A stretch of DNA of 40,020 bases from Bacillota bacterium (GCA_023434855.1 JAEYSJ010000112.1:1-40020), one strand, 5' to 3'. Counted from the stretch's first letter, positions 9,186 to 17,009 are shown. A program made the numbers and translations. Notes: generated from the letters alone by a model not told the origin.

Positions 9186-10312
9186 TATTTTTTCATCTGT
9201 GCCGCTTCCTTAATTAATGACACTGCCAATTCAGCAGTCTGATATAAATGTTCTTCCTTAATAAATTCATCAGTGGTATGTACCTTGGACATGCCGGTAC
9301 CCAGCACGGCGGATGCTATGCCATAGTTATTAAAGAAATTGGCGTCACTGCCGCCGCCTGTACCCTCTAAGGCCGGTTTCAGTCCAGCGTTTTCAGCGGC
9401 CTTTACCGCCAGGGAAATCACAGCCATGTCCTTAGTAAGCACAAAAGGATTGTAAGCTCTGGCTATAGTTACTTCAGCCCGTCCGCCATTAGCTGCAGCC
9501 ACCTGTTCAAAGGTTTCCTTCATATGCCTGGTCTGCTCCGCCAGTTTGTTCAAGTCACGGCTGCGGGCCTCGCAGGCCAGTTCCACTTTATCAGGCACAA
9601 TGTTGGTGGCATGGCCGCCGGTGATAATTCCCACATTAGCGGTAGTCTCTTCGTCAATACGGCCCTGCTTCAACACCGCCAGTGCTTTGCCGGCCACTAC
9701 GATCGCATTAATTCCTTCTTCCGGCGCAACTCCGGCATGGGCTTTTTTTCCATATACCACTACGTCAATCTGATCTTGTCCCGGCGCCATGATAACAATT
9801 GATCCCGGTGCGCCGCCTGCATCAAGAACATAACCCAAATCGGCCTTTAGCAATGATTTATCAATATTTTTTGAACCGTTTAGCCCGCCTTCTTCAGCGA
9901 CAGTGAATACCACCTGAATATCGCCATGAGGAATGTCATTTTCCCGAATTACCCGTAATGCTTCCAAAATTGCCGCTATTCCGGATTTATCATCAGCCCC
10001 TAAAACAGTATCACCTGCTGATGTAATAACCCCGTCGTTGAGCTGCGGTTCAACCCCCGCACAGGGTTCGACGCAGTCCATATGAGCGCTCAGCAGCACT
10101 GCCGGTGCCCCTGTTACCGTACCTTGCAGATAGGCAATTATATTGCCGCAGTTGCCGTCAATTTTTCCGCCGGTATTATCTTCGTAAACATCGACATTTA
10201 ATTCAGCCAGCCGGGCTTTTAAAATATCTGCCACTTCCCTTTCCGCCCTGGTTGAACACTTTATTTTCACCAGTTCGAAAAATTCGTTCAATACACGTTT
10301 TTGGTTAATCAT
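9185..10312 (-). CDS. M20-family metallopeptidase (PepT-like)
   Basis: Cytosolic di-zinc peptidase of about 375 residues, similar to the peptidase-T-like group. Zinc-site motifs are visible: SAHMDCVEP (~77-85), LGADDKSGIA, VAEEGGLNGSK with the catalytic-base Glu pair, a Asp in LGYVLDAGG, and the C-terminal GGSDANFFNNYGI and HTTDEF. The dimerisation (lid) domain lies in the middle (GQDQIDVVVYGKKAHAGVAPEEG). The start is placed at ATG 10312 (MINQKR) with GGAG 9 nt upstream; ATG 10327 is possible. It is monocistronic. It may degrade peptides taken up by the neighbouring transporter, but this is inferred only from proximity. Confidence 0.9.
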   Translation of the reverse strand: MINQKRVLNEFFELVKIKCSTRAEREVADILKARLAELNVDVYEDNTGGKIDGNCGNIIAYLQGTVTGAPAVLLSAHMDCVEPCAGVEPQLNDGVITSAGDTVLGADDKSGIAAILEALRVIRENDIPHGDIQVVFTVAEEGGLNGSKNIDKSLLKADLGYVLDAGGAPGSIVIMAPGQDQIDVVVYGKKAHAGVAPEEGINAIVVAGKALAVLKQGRIDEETTANVGIITGGHATNIVPDKVELACEARSRDLNKLAEQTRHMKETFEQVAAANGGRAEVTIARAYNPFVLTKDMAVISLAVKAAENAGLKPALEGTGGGSDANFFNNYGIASAVLGTGMSKVHTTDEFIKEEHLYQTAELAVSLIKEAAQMKK

Positions 10313-10359
10313 CGCTATCATCTCCATGTCCTATATGGTTTTTTAACGGTAAGGATTCA

Positions 10360-10390
10360 TTAACCGCCTAGAACGCCAAGGCCGCCAAGG
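10360..10390. repeat. CGCCAAGG-type short dispersed repeat
   Basis: TTAACCGCC followed by three roughly 10-bp units ending in CGCCAAGG. The same motif occurs in a pair at 12719-12867. A degraded inverted half may be present at ~10430-10455 (AGCGTTCTTGACTTCC). Confidence 0.7.
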
Positions 10391-10530
10391 AATTTATTTA
10401 TAACATTATGTATTTTGTTATACTCTCATTAGCGTTCTTGACTTCCCTGATCTTTATCATGTAAATGTATACTTGAATTCCCTTGTCAACATACTAGCCC
10501 TAATATATTTATGAAAGGAACCGGGGAAAC

Positions 10531-10866
10531 ATGGCAAAAATTATCGCCCTCAAGTTCCCTGCCGGTAAATTAGCTGAGTTTCTCAGAGATCACGGTTATA
10601 CAGTGATCGATATGTATGAAGCCAGCTATCCGGGACAGGCTGTTGACGCCATTCTCTACACCTGCTACCACCCTGACATGGTTTCTTTTCCTTTTAGTTT
10701 AGCCGAAACAGCCGATATTACCCTTGGCAACCTTCACCATGAATCGCAGGATTACCTGGCCGCCCTTCCGTTTAATATTACGGGGTTGAACCCGGAACAA
10801 ATATTGGATTTGTTGCAGCAGCGACTACCCCGCCTTCGCTTTAACGCTCCTGATCTCCGGGCTTAA
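10531..10866 (+). CDS. YkuS/UPF0180-like small protein
   Basis: 111-residue cytosolic protein. Its N-terminal ~80 residues (MAKIIALKFPAGKLAEFLRD, then HGYTVIDMYEA, DAILYTCYHPDMV) resemble the YkuS/UPF0180 family of about 80-residue Firmicutes proteins of unknown function, which share a beta-alpha-beta start and a VDA-x-hydrophobic core. The match is by eye and moderate. A C-terminal extension (~80-111) is additional. The start ATG has AAAGGA 11 nt upstream and a purine-rich GGGGAAAC immediately before it. Its 3' end overlaps the 3' end of the convergent DNA polymerase IV gene by 26 bp. Confidence 0.65.
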   Translation: MAKIIALKFPAGKLAEFLRDHGYTVIDMYEASYPGQAVDAILYTCYHPDMVSFPFSLAETADITLGNLHHESQDYLAALPFNITGLNPEQILDLLQQRLPRLRFNAPDLRA

Positions 10867-12004
10867 TCAGGGTGCCTTTGGTAACAATATCTTCACCATA
10901 CTTTTCCCGCAATTCATCTACTGCCTGGTAAAGAGCCATGCGTTTATCTGTTGTGGAAAAAAGTGACGCCTGCCCGGTGCCTTTTAGCAAATTAGAGGCA
11001 GTAATCCCCAGCAGCCTTATTCCTTCAGGCAAAGCAACCTTTGCACAAATGTCTTTCGCTGTTTCATAGATAACATCATCCAGACAAGTAGGCTCGGTAA
11101 GAGTCCGGCTGCGGGTAATTGTTTTAAAAGAAGCAAATCTTATTTTAACTGTTATCGTCCTTCCCGAGTACCCTTTCCGCCTTAAACGCCAGCCCACCTT
11201 TCCGGCCAGGTCCAGCAGATTGGCATAAATCTCGTCATTAGCAATTAAATTCTGGGCAAAAGTTATTTCCTTGCCGATTGACTTAGGTTCATGCCCCGGA
11301 ATGACCGGCCGCTCATCCTGACCATGAGCCAACTGGTGAAGTTCATAAGCTGCATTGCCGCAATGCCGCTCCAACACCTTTACGTCCGTTTGCGCCAGCT
11401 GACCAATAGTATGTATCCCCAGCTTTTTCATGACCCCGGCTGTAACTTCGCCCACTCCCCATAGACAGTCGATAGGTATATCCCGCAACATTCGGGCCTC
11501 ATCTCCCGGACGAATGACCACCAGACCGTCGGGTTTTTGCAAATCAGAAGCAAGTTTGGCCAAAAATTTATTTGCCGCTACGCCCGCTGAAGCGGTAAGG
11601 CCGATTTCATCTTTTATACGGGCCTTAATCCGGCGGGCAATATCCACCGGATCGCCCCATAACCGCTCCATTCCGCTGACATCCAAAAAAGCCTCATCCA
11701 ACGAAAGCGGCTCAATAAGCGGCGAGAAATCGGCCAATATATGCTGTATTTCATGAGAAATTCTACTGTATTTTGCATGATCGCCAGGCAAGAAAATCCC
11801 CTGGGGACACCGCCGTCTTGCTTCCACCATCGGCATCGCCGAATGTACGCCAAACTTGCGGGCCTCGTAGGACGCGGTAGACACCACTCCTCTGACACTT
11901 AATCCACCGATAATAACAGGTTTCCCCCGCAAATCGGGATTATCACGCTGCTCCACCGCCGCATAAAAAGCATCCATATCAATATGTATAATCCACCGCT
12001 GCAT
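10841..12004 (-). CDS. dinB: DNA polymerase IV (Y-family translesion polymerase)
   Basis: Error-prone translesion polymerase of about 387 residues. The catalytic carboxylates are visible in IHIDMDAFYAAVEQ (Asp ~9 and 11) and LSLDEAFLDVSG (Asp-Glu ~104-105). These are followed by the thumb helix-hairpin-helix (WGVGEVTAGVMKKLGIHTIGQL) and the little-finger domain. The C-terminus (LIKPGDQER) lacks an obvious beta-clamp-binding QxxLF motif at the very end, though QASLFS (~350) may serve. The start is placed at ATG 12004 (MQRWIIHID) with GGTGAGG just upstream; ATG 12019 is possible. A LexA-controlled promoter lies ~90 nt upstream, so it should be SOS-inducible. Confidence 0.95.
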   Translation of the reverse strand: MQRWIIHIDMDAFYAAVEQRDNPDLRGKPVIIGGLSVRGVVSTASYEARKFGVHSAMPMVEARRRCPQGIFLPGDHAKYSRISHEIQHILADFSPLIEPLSLDEAFLDVSGMERLWGDPVDIARRIKARIKDEIGLTASAGVAANKFLAKLASDLQKPDGLVVIRPGDEARMLRDIPIDCLWGVGEVTAGVMKKLGIHTIGQLAQTDVKVLERHCGNAAYELHQLAHGQDERPVIPGHEPKSIGKEITFAQNLIANDEIYANLLDLAGKVGWRLRRKGYSGRTITVKIRFASFKTITRSRTLTEPTCLDDVIYETAKDICAKVALPEGIRLLGITASNLLKGTGQASLFSTTDKRMALYQAVDELREKYGEDIVTKGTLIKPGDQER

Positions 12005-12088
12005 AACCTCACCGTCCATTGAAAACGCAGTGCTCTTCTTGCACTATCCCGAAAAGTTATAAATTCTGCAAGAAAATAACCTATTATC

Positions 12089-12117
12089 ATAATAGAACAT
12101 GTGTTCACTATTGTAAA
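12089..12117 (-). promoter_or_regulatory. SOS promoter of dinB with LexA box
   Basis: Minus-strand -35 TTTACA (12112-12117), 17-nt spacer, -10 TATTAT (12089-12094). The spacer contains GAAC-ACAT-GTTC (12095-12106), a perfect Bacillus-type LexA (DinR) operator. LexA bound here would block RNA polymerase directly. Confidence 0.9.
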
Positions 12118-12130
12118 TAGCAATTAATAT

Positions 12131-12159
12131 AAAAAAGCCTGCTGGCATACCAGCAGGCT
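12131..12159 (-). terminator. Terminator of the tRNA-Ser cluster
   Basis: Minus-strand hairpin AGCCTGCTGG / CCAGCAGGCT with a 4-nt loop followed by TTTTTA, located 13 nt after the last tRNA of the cluster. Confidence 0.93.
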
Positions 12160-12171
12160 CTACTTGTTTAA

Positions 12172-12262
12172 TGGCGGAGTGGCAGGGATTTGAACCCTGG
12201 CGAGCCTTACGACCCCTAACGATTTAGCAAACCGTCCTCTTCAGCCACTTGAGTACCACTCC
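12172..12262 (-). tRNA. tRNA-Ser (GCT)
   Basis: Class II tRNA of 91 nt with encoded CCA. The acceptor GGAGTGG pairs with CCACTCC and the discriminator is G. The anticodon loop TTGCTAA gives anticodon GCT, reading AGC/AGU. The variable arm is GGGTC-GTAA-GGCTC, with a GNRA-like loop. It is the second tandem copy of this isoacceptor in transcription order, with a variable arm different from its neighbour. Confidence 0.97.
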
Positions 12263-12371
12263 GTGATTGAATATCAATGAAAAATCAAATATGGTATTAG
12301 AAAAATTCATATTTTAACACAGAATAAAATACTACCAACCATACCAGTCAGTAGTTCTGTCTTGCATTTAA

Positions 12372-12462
12372 TGGCGGAGTGGCAGGGATTTGAACCCTGG
12401 CGGGAGTTACCCCCCCTAACGATTTAGCAAACCGTCCTCTTCAGCCACTTGAGTACCACTCC
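12372..12462 (-). tRNA. tRNA-Ser (GCT), second gene
   Basis: Class II tRNA of 91 nt with encoded CCA and the same anticodon loop TTGCTAA (GCT) and acceptor stem as the copy at 12172. It differs only in the variable arm and adjoining bases (GGGGG-TAA-CTCCC type stem). The 5' flank is also shared (the gene is preceded by the same TCAATCA string), which points to a tandem duplication. Confidence 0.97.
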
Positions 12463-12499
12463 GTGATTGAACAACTATTGCAGTATACCATTAATATCA

Positions 12500-12528
12500 A
12501 CTATATAGCAAGCGCCATTTATTGTCAA
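12500..12528 (-). promoter_or_regulatory. Promoter upstream of tRNA-Ser(GCT)
   Basis: Minus-strand -35 TTGACA (12523-12528), 17-nt spacer, -10 TATAGT (12500-12505), about 38 nt before the tRNA 5' end. The near-consensus hexamers suggest this tRNA is expressed independently of the one upstream. Confidence 0.8.
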
Positions 12529-12533
12529 ATAAA

Positions 12534-12622
12534 TGGCGGAGGGGGTGGGATTCGAACCCACGGTCCCTTGCGGGATCACTGGTTTTCAAGACCAGCTCCA
12601 TAAACCACTCGGACACCCCTCC
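12534..12622 (-). tRNA. tRNA-Ser (TGA)
   Basis: Class II tRNA of 89 nt with encoded CCA. The acceptor GGAGGGG pairs with CCCCTCC. The anticodon stem is CTGGT/ACCAG with loop CTTGAAA, anticodon TGA, reading UCA/UCG/UCU-type codons. The long variable arm (ATCCCGCAAGGGACC) is characteristic of tRNA-Ser. It is the first gene of the cluster. Confidence 0.97.
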
Positions 12623-12640
12623 GCGTCCGACACATTAAGT

Positions 12641-12670
12641 ATTATACCAAACAAAATGCCCCTTTGTCAA
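12641..12670 (-). promoter_or_regulatory. Consensus promoter of tRNA-Ser cluster
   Basis: Minus-strand TTGACA (12665-12670), 18-nt spacer, TATAAT (12641-12646), 18 nt before the 5' end of tRNA-Ser(TGA). Both hexamers match the housekeeping consensus exactly. Confidence 0.9.
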
Positions 12671-12718
12671 TAAATGCTGTGAAGGGAATTTAAGTAAAAA
12701 TTCTTCAAAAGGAACGGG

Positions 12719-12867
12719 TTAACCGCCAAAAACGCCAAGAGCTTTCTTGTATTTCCCTTTATGACAGTTTTGCTTTTACACCAAAATATTTTCTTACTAA
12801 TAGCAAGCGTTCTATTAAAATGAATTCCAATGTTTTCCTTGGCGACCTTGGCGTCCTTGGCGGTTAA
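12719..12867. repeat. 149-bp element bounded by inverted CGCCAAGG repeats
   Basis: Left end TTAACCGCCAAAAACGCCAAG (12719-12739) and right end CCTTGGCGTCCTTGGCGGTTAA (12846-12867) are inverted copies; the right end has one further CCTTGGCGA unit (12837-12845). The AT-rich interior has no ORF. It is probably a non-autonomous hairpin-forming element. It sits between the tRNA promoter and the deacetylase gene. Confidence 0.7.
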
Positions 12868-12882
12868 TCGTAGTGCCGCACT

Positions 12883-13650
12883 CTAGCCCCAGCGGCGTTT
12901 GGCTATAACACTCAACACATCCCCGTCATAACCGAAAACCGGGATACGGCGCAGCTCAAGCAGCCGGGAAGATTTAGAACATATACCGTTTACCACAGTA
13001 AACCCGGCAATATACCCATTTGCCTGAACTATTTTGAGAATAGTGCTGTTATAACTGCCGCGGGGATAAGAAACAGCATCTACAGGTATGCCCAAAATAT
13101 CTTCCAGGACAGCTTTGGACTGAGACAACTCTTCCTGGACTTCATCAAGTGTCATTTCAGTCAAGGGCCGGTGGCTCACGGTATGGGACCCAAAAGACAT
13201 ACCTGCCTCAGCCATTTTCTTAATATGCTCAGGCAGCATTCGGTCCTCATTAGTTAACAGCATACCTGTAACAATGAAAAAGGTTGCCTTCATGGAAAAC
13301 TGCTGCAAAATAGGAAAGGCATTTTCGTAATTATCCAAATAACCGTCATCAAAAGTAATTAACACCGGTTTGTCCGGCAGATCCACTTTTTTATCCTGCA
13401 AATAATCCTCAAACTGTTTCAATGATATTGTTTGGTAACCGCTTTTAACCAACTGCGTCAAATCGGCAGTAAACCGTTCAGGTGTAATAGTCAGACCACC
13501 CGCAGTATATCCTACCCGGTGGTACAATAATGCTGGTATTTCCTTACCGGCCGCCTCTACCTTTAATGAGTTTTTGTAAAGAGAGTCAATACAGCCAACT
13601 GACAATATTGAACTTATGCACATTGTTACAAATTGACGACGCGTCAGCAT
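12883..13650 (-). CDS. Polysaccharide deacetylase (NodB/CE4 domain), exported
   Basis: 255-residue carbohydrate esterase 4 protein. The N-terminus LTRRQFVTMCISS followed by a hydrophobic stretch looks like a signal with a twin-arginine-like pair; Tat or Sec export cannot be separated by eye. The NodB domain runs from ~95. Motif 1 is LITFDDGYLDNYENAF (Asp-Asp: catalytic base and metal ligand), motif 2 is SFGSHTVSHRPL (two metal-binding His), and motif 3 is VSYPRGSYN. The upstream segment PALLYHRVGYTAGG, then PERFTADLTQLVKSGYQTISL, is typical of PgaB/YadE-type proteins that deacetylate N-acetylglucosamine polymers. The ATG start has AGGGGGCG 6 nt upstream. It is monocistronic; the substrate (peptidoglycan or exopolysaccharide) is undetermined. 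Confidence 0.9.
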   Translation of the reverse strand: MLTRRQFVTMCISSILSVGCIDSLYKNSLKVEAAGKEIPALLYHRVGYTAGGLTITPERFTADLTQLVKSGYQTISLKQFEDYLQDKKVDLPDKPVLITFDDGYLDNYENAFPILQQFSMKATFFIVTGMLLTNEDRMLPEHIKKMAEAGMSFGSHTVSHRPLTEMTLDEVQEELSQSKAVLEDILGIPVDAVSYPRGSYNSTILKIVQANGYIAGFTVVNGICSKSSRLLELRRIPVFGYDGDVLSVIAKRRWG

Positions 13651-13676
13651 ATTTTGCGCCCCCTGTTATGTAAGAT

Positions 13677-13956
13677 CTAGGAGTTTGTTGCAAAAGTCAT
13701 TTTACTGCCAGCCCGTCCACAATATATCTACATTTATCTAACGATAAACCCTATATTAAAGGCTGTTACAAAATACCCGTCTCTGTCGTTAGGCCTTTCA
13801 GTAGTAACCAGATGTGTCTTTGCTGTGCGGTTTCCCGGCGTTAACATCAGGGTATTTTATAACAGTTTAAAAGAATATTAAGGAAAGTGTGTTTTTTGAA
13901 ACACACTCTATTGTGGACATTTTGGATGATTCAAGGGCTTTGCAACAATCTCCTAG
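13677..13956. mobile_element. MITE-like non-autonomous element with CTAG flanks
   Basis: Ends are inverted repeats GAGTTTGTTGCAAAAG (from 13681) and CTTTGCAACAATCTC (to ~13952), each bordered outside by CTAG, which may be the target duplication. Inside is a second inverted repeat CTGTTACAAAATACCC (13763-13778) / GGGTATTTTATAACAG (13850-13865) and a small hairpin at ~13886-13908 (AGTGTGTTT/AAACACACT). No transposase ORF exists. TGTTGCAAAA-type ends resemble those of IS1182-like elements as I remember them; this assignment is tentative. Confidence 0.6.
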
Positions 13957-14148
13957 CTGGCATATTGATATCTGAATTTTTGGGTCTGCCACTTGCATCG
14001 CTATACGACATTAATAATTTCGACAAAGTTTGTCACAATCCTGCGACATATTCACCACATTTAAGGACAAGTCTGTCCATTCCAGGTAATGTGCAATGGA
14101 AACTGCCAGAAATTATTACAAAAATATCTATAAATTTTAAAATAAATG
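13957..14148. other. AT-rich spacer without gene
   Basis: I see no supported gene between the MITE-like element and the TetR-type promoter. A frame open from 13887 to 14174 crosses the element boundary, has no ribosome binding site and no recognisable protein features. Confidence 0.6.
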
Positions 14149-14200
14149 TTGAAATATGTCAATCACCTATGTAGAATTAAGTTAGTGAGTATTCACTAAC
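14149..14200 (+). promoter_or_regulatory. Promoter with TetR-type palindromic operator
   Basis: -35 TTGAAA (14149-14154), 17-nt spacer, -10 TAGAAT (14172-14177), then a perfect 20-bp palindrome GTTAGTGA-GTAT-TCACTAAC (14181-14200) over the expected transcription start. A good ribosome binding site AAAGGAG follows at ~14203. The operator precedes the remnant of a TetR regulator, so it was probably an autoregulatory site. It could now drive the chemosensory operon, because no terminator is seen between it and 14556. Confidence 0.75.
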
Positions 14201-14217
14201 TGAAAGGAGATTTCATT

Positions 14218-14516
14218 ATAAAACATTATCTTTCTCGCAAAGATAGTATCGTATTAAGTATAAAATATTTAGCAATTTCGTAATATACATTGACGGACTG
14301 CTTGAACAGGCAAAGTTACAAGGAGAAATATCCGGTTATTTTACTTGCGAAGAATTTGTCGATATTCTGCTTGGCTATTTTCGATCACTAATTATTAAAT
14401 GGCGAATGAGTGATTATAATTTCTCTTTAAAAGATACTACTGTAACGACCATAGCAAAACTGCTTGATAACTATAGACTGGTGGTATTAAGGGAACCATT
14501 CTGCAGAAATAATTAA
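14218..14516 (+). pseudogene. TetR-family regulator remnant (internal deletion and frameshift)
   Basis: Two fragments of one TetR/AcrR-type gene in different frames. The N-terminal piece (14218-14283) encodes KHYLSRKDSIVLSIKYLAIS and then a stop; it resembles the first residues before the DNA-binding domain of such regulators. The C-terminal piece (open from 14247, convincing from ~14286 to the stop at 14514-14516) encodes YIDGLLEQAKLQGEIS..., the usual TetR ligand-domain pattern with a late Trp. About 100 residues, including the helix-turn-helix, are missing. Where a start codon is expected, 8 nt after AAAGGAG, there is ATA. The gene is therefore broken at start, middle and frame, while promoter and operator remain intact. 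Confidence 0.7.
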
Positions 14517-14555
14517 CAATCTAAAATCAGCTAATAATGTGGGAGGATGGCTATT

Positions 14556-14909
14556 ATGAAAAAAGTGCTAATAATCGATGATGCATTATTTATGAGGACC
14601 AGCCTTAAAATGATGCTGGAGAAAAACGGTTTTCAAGTCGTTGGCGAAGCCGAAAATGGAGTAGTCGGTATCAAAAAGTTTCAAGAACTTAAACCGGATA
14701 TTGTAACAATGGATATTACCATGCCAGAAATGGATGGTCTGCAGGCATTACAGGAAATAAAAAAAATTGACCCTGAAGCAAATATAGTAGTTGTGTCGGC
14801 CATGGGCCAGCAAGCTTGTGTTGTCGATGCCATTACCCATGGAGCCAAGACTTTTATAGTTAAACCCTTCCAGGAAGAACATATAATTAAAACTTTAAGC
14901 AATTTATAA
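14556..14909 (+). CDS. cheY: CheY-like single-domain response regulator
   Basis: 117-residue receiver domain. The acidic pocket is D8-D9, the phosphorylated Asp is D53 (VTMDITMPEMDG), and the switch residues are S81 and K103 (VKPF). It ends right after the fifth helix with no output domain, so it signals by binding partners such as a flagellar motor or another enzyme. The start at ATG 14556 is preferred because GGGAGG lies 9 nt upstream; the ATG at 14547 overlaps that site. It is the first gene of an eight-gene chemosensory operon and the presumed target of the CheA that follows. Confidence 0.9.
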   Translation: MKKVLIIDDALFMRTSLKMMLEKNGFQVVGEAENGVVGIKKFQELKPDIVTMDITMPEMDGLQALQEIKKIDPEANIVVVSAMGQQACVVDAITHGAKTFIVKPFQEEHIIKTLSNL

Positions 14910-14942
14910 AAACCCAGGCTTAGAAGATTGGAAGTGGTTTTA

Positions 14943-16985
14943 TTGTCAAACGATATTGGTCAGGAACCAATGCTGGAAATATTTATTTTTGAAACCCTTC
15001 AACTGGTAGAGCAACTTGAGCAAGCGATGCTGAGCAGCGAACAGGAAAATGGATTTTCCCCGGCATCAATTAATCAAATTTTCAGAATTATGCATACGAT
15101 TAAAAGTTCAGCCGCTATGATGCTATTTAAGAATATCTCCGCTTTAGCCCATTCGACTGAGGATTTATTTTTCTTTATCAGAGAACAAAAGCCGGAAATA
15201 ATTGACCAGTCCAAACTTACGGATATAATTTTGGAAGGTATTGACTACATAAAAAATGAAATGGCGAAAATCCAAAACGGCCAACGATCGGATACGGATG
15301 CATCCGATCTGATCAACAAGATACGATCGACACTGGAAGAACTAAAAACCGAGCATCCATCGCCAGATCAAACAGCAACAGACCAAAATAGAGAGACAAG
15401 CCCGCAAAAGTACTATATTGCTCCCTGTAAATCTACGGCTGTAAACAGGAAGATTTATAAATCGGTTATTTTTTTCGAAGATGGCTGTGAGATGGAAAAC
15501 GTCAGAGCTTTTGCGGTAGTCCACCATCTTAAAGGATTAGCGGAAGAAATACAATACGTCCCGGAAGACATTATTGGCAATGAAGCCACCGCCGGGATTA
15601 TCCGCAAAGACGGCTTTACTATCTACTTTGCATCAGACCGCCCGCGGGATGAACTGCAATGTTTCTTTCAACAAACATCATTTCTCAGGAAATTCGATTT
15701 AGCAGAAGTACAGGCCAGCAACGCTTTAGCTAAAGCCGGAAAACGGCAAATTATTTTAGATGACCTTCCAAATACACCGTCGCCGGAAGCAGTGCAAAAA
15801 GACATGCAATCCGGTAATACCCAGCAAAGCATCATCAGTGTGAATGTATCTAAATTGGACAAGCTGATGGATATTGTGGGAGAGCTGGTAATTGCGGAAG
15901 CTATGGTCACCCAAAACCCGGATCTGAACGGTTTGAAACTGGACAGCTTTTACAAGGCGGCCAGGCAGTTGCATAAAATTACCGGTGAATTGCAAGACAT
16001 AGTTATGTCGGTACGTATGGTCCCCCTCACCCCGACATTTCAAAAAATGAACCGTGTTGCCAGAGATGCCGGTAAATGCCTGCAGAAAAATGTAACACTG
16101 GAAATTGTCGGAGCAGAGACGGAAGTTGATAAAAATATTATTGAACACATCTCCGATCCACTCATGCATTTAATCCGCAATGCCGTAGACCATGGAATTG
16201 AATCTGAATCTGAAAGAACGGACCTCGGTAAACCGCCGAAAGGAAAAATAATTCTTGAAGCAAAAAATGCCGGCGGTGATGTGTGGATTATTGTCAAAGA
16301 CGACGGAAAAGGTCTTAATAAAGAAAAAATATTAAAAATAGCCCGGGAAAACGGTCTTACAAATAAACCGGACAGTGAACTAACAGATAAGGAGATATAC
16401 AGTTTCATCTTTCTGCCGGGTTTCTCCACCAAAGACCAGGTAACTGAACTGTCGGGACGCGGTGTGGGCATGGATGTGGTTACAAAGAATATCGAGAAGA
16501 TTGGCGGCACCATCCAGATAGAAAGCCAGCCGGACGAAGGAACAACTATATCAATAAAGATTCCCCTTACATTGGCCATAATTGACGGTATGACAATTAA
16601 GGTTGGCAATTCCCGGTATACTATCCCCATTACATCGATTAGGGAATCATTCCGTGCCAAAGAAGAAAACGTCATAATTGACCCTCACGGCAACGAAATG
16701 GTCCTTATCCGGGGTAAGTGCTATCCCTTAATGCGCCTGCATGAGATATACGGTATTCAAACCGACATTACAGATATTTACAATGGAATTATCGTCATGG
16801 TAGAAAGCAACACCCAGCATTTTTGTTTCTTTGCCGATGCATTATTAGGGCAGCAACAGGTTGTGGTAAAAGCATTGCCTGGCTACATCAAAAAGGTAAG
16901 GGGGTTAGCTGGCTGCACCTTATTAGGAGATGGCAATATCAGTCTCATTTTGGATATTGACAGCTTTATCCATTGCTTCATGTAA
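14943..16985 (+). CDS. cheA: Chemotaxis histidine kinase CheA
   Basis: About 680 residues. Domain order: P1/Hpt (~8-105) with phosphorylated H51 in IMHTIKSSAAMM; a linker and P2-like region (~150-270); P3 dimerisation (~305-370; VSKLDKLMDIVGELVIAEAM); P4 ATPase (~370-540) with the N-box LIRNAVDHGIESESER, then DDGKGLN and GRGVGMDVV; P5 CheW-like domain (~545-680; DGMTIKVGNSRYTIPI). The kinase is controlled by the MCP through CheW and phosphorylates CheY and CheB. The start is uncertain: TTG 14943 has GGAAGTGG 5 nt upstream, and TTG 14928 is also in frame. The length is usual for the family. Confidence 0.93.
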   Translation: MSNDIGQEPMLEIFIFETLQLVEQLEQAMLSSEQENGFSPASINQIFRIMHTIKSSAAMMLFKNISALAHSTEDLFFFIREQKPEIIDQSKLTDIILEGIDYIKNEMAKIQNGQRSDTDASDLINKIRSTLEELKTEHPSPDQTATDQNRETSPQKYYIAPCKSTAVNRKIYKSVIFFEDGCEMENVRAFAVVHHLKGLAEEIQYVPEDIIGNEATAGIIRKDGFTIYFASDRPRDELQCFFQQTSFLRKFDLAEVQASNALAKAGKRQIILDDLPNTPSPEAVQKDMQSGNTQQSIISVNVSKLDKLMDIVGELVIAEAMVTQNPDLNGLKLDSFYKAARQLHKITGELQDIVMSVRMVPLTPTFQKMNRVARDAGKCLQKNVTLEIVGAETEVDKNIIEHISDPLMHLIRNAVDHGIESESERTDLGKPPKGKIILEAKNAGGDVWIIVKDDGKGLNKEKILKIARENGLTNKPDSELTDKEIYSFIFLPGFSTKDQVTELSGRGVGMDVVTKNIEKIGGTIQIESQPDEGTTISIKIPLTLAIIDGMTIKVGNSRYTIPITSIRESFRAKEENVIIDPHGNEMVLIRGKCYPLMRLHEIYGIQTDITDIYNGIIVMVESNTQHFCFFADALLGQQQVVVKALPGYIKKVRGLAGCTLLGDGNISLILDIDSFIHCFM

Positions 16986-17009
16986 ATACGTTAGAAAGGA
17001 GTTGTGCAG

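Noticed and set aside
12719..12867. CRISPR-like array from repeated CGCCAAGG units
   Set aside because: Units are about 10 bp and contiguous, without regular spacers, and no cas genes are in the window.
13887..14174. 95-codon open frame on the plus strand
   Set aside because: It begins inside the MITE-like element, has no ribosome binding site at a usable start, and its translation shows no domain-like pattern.
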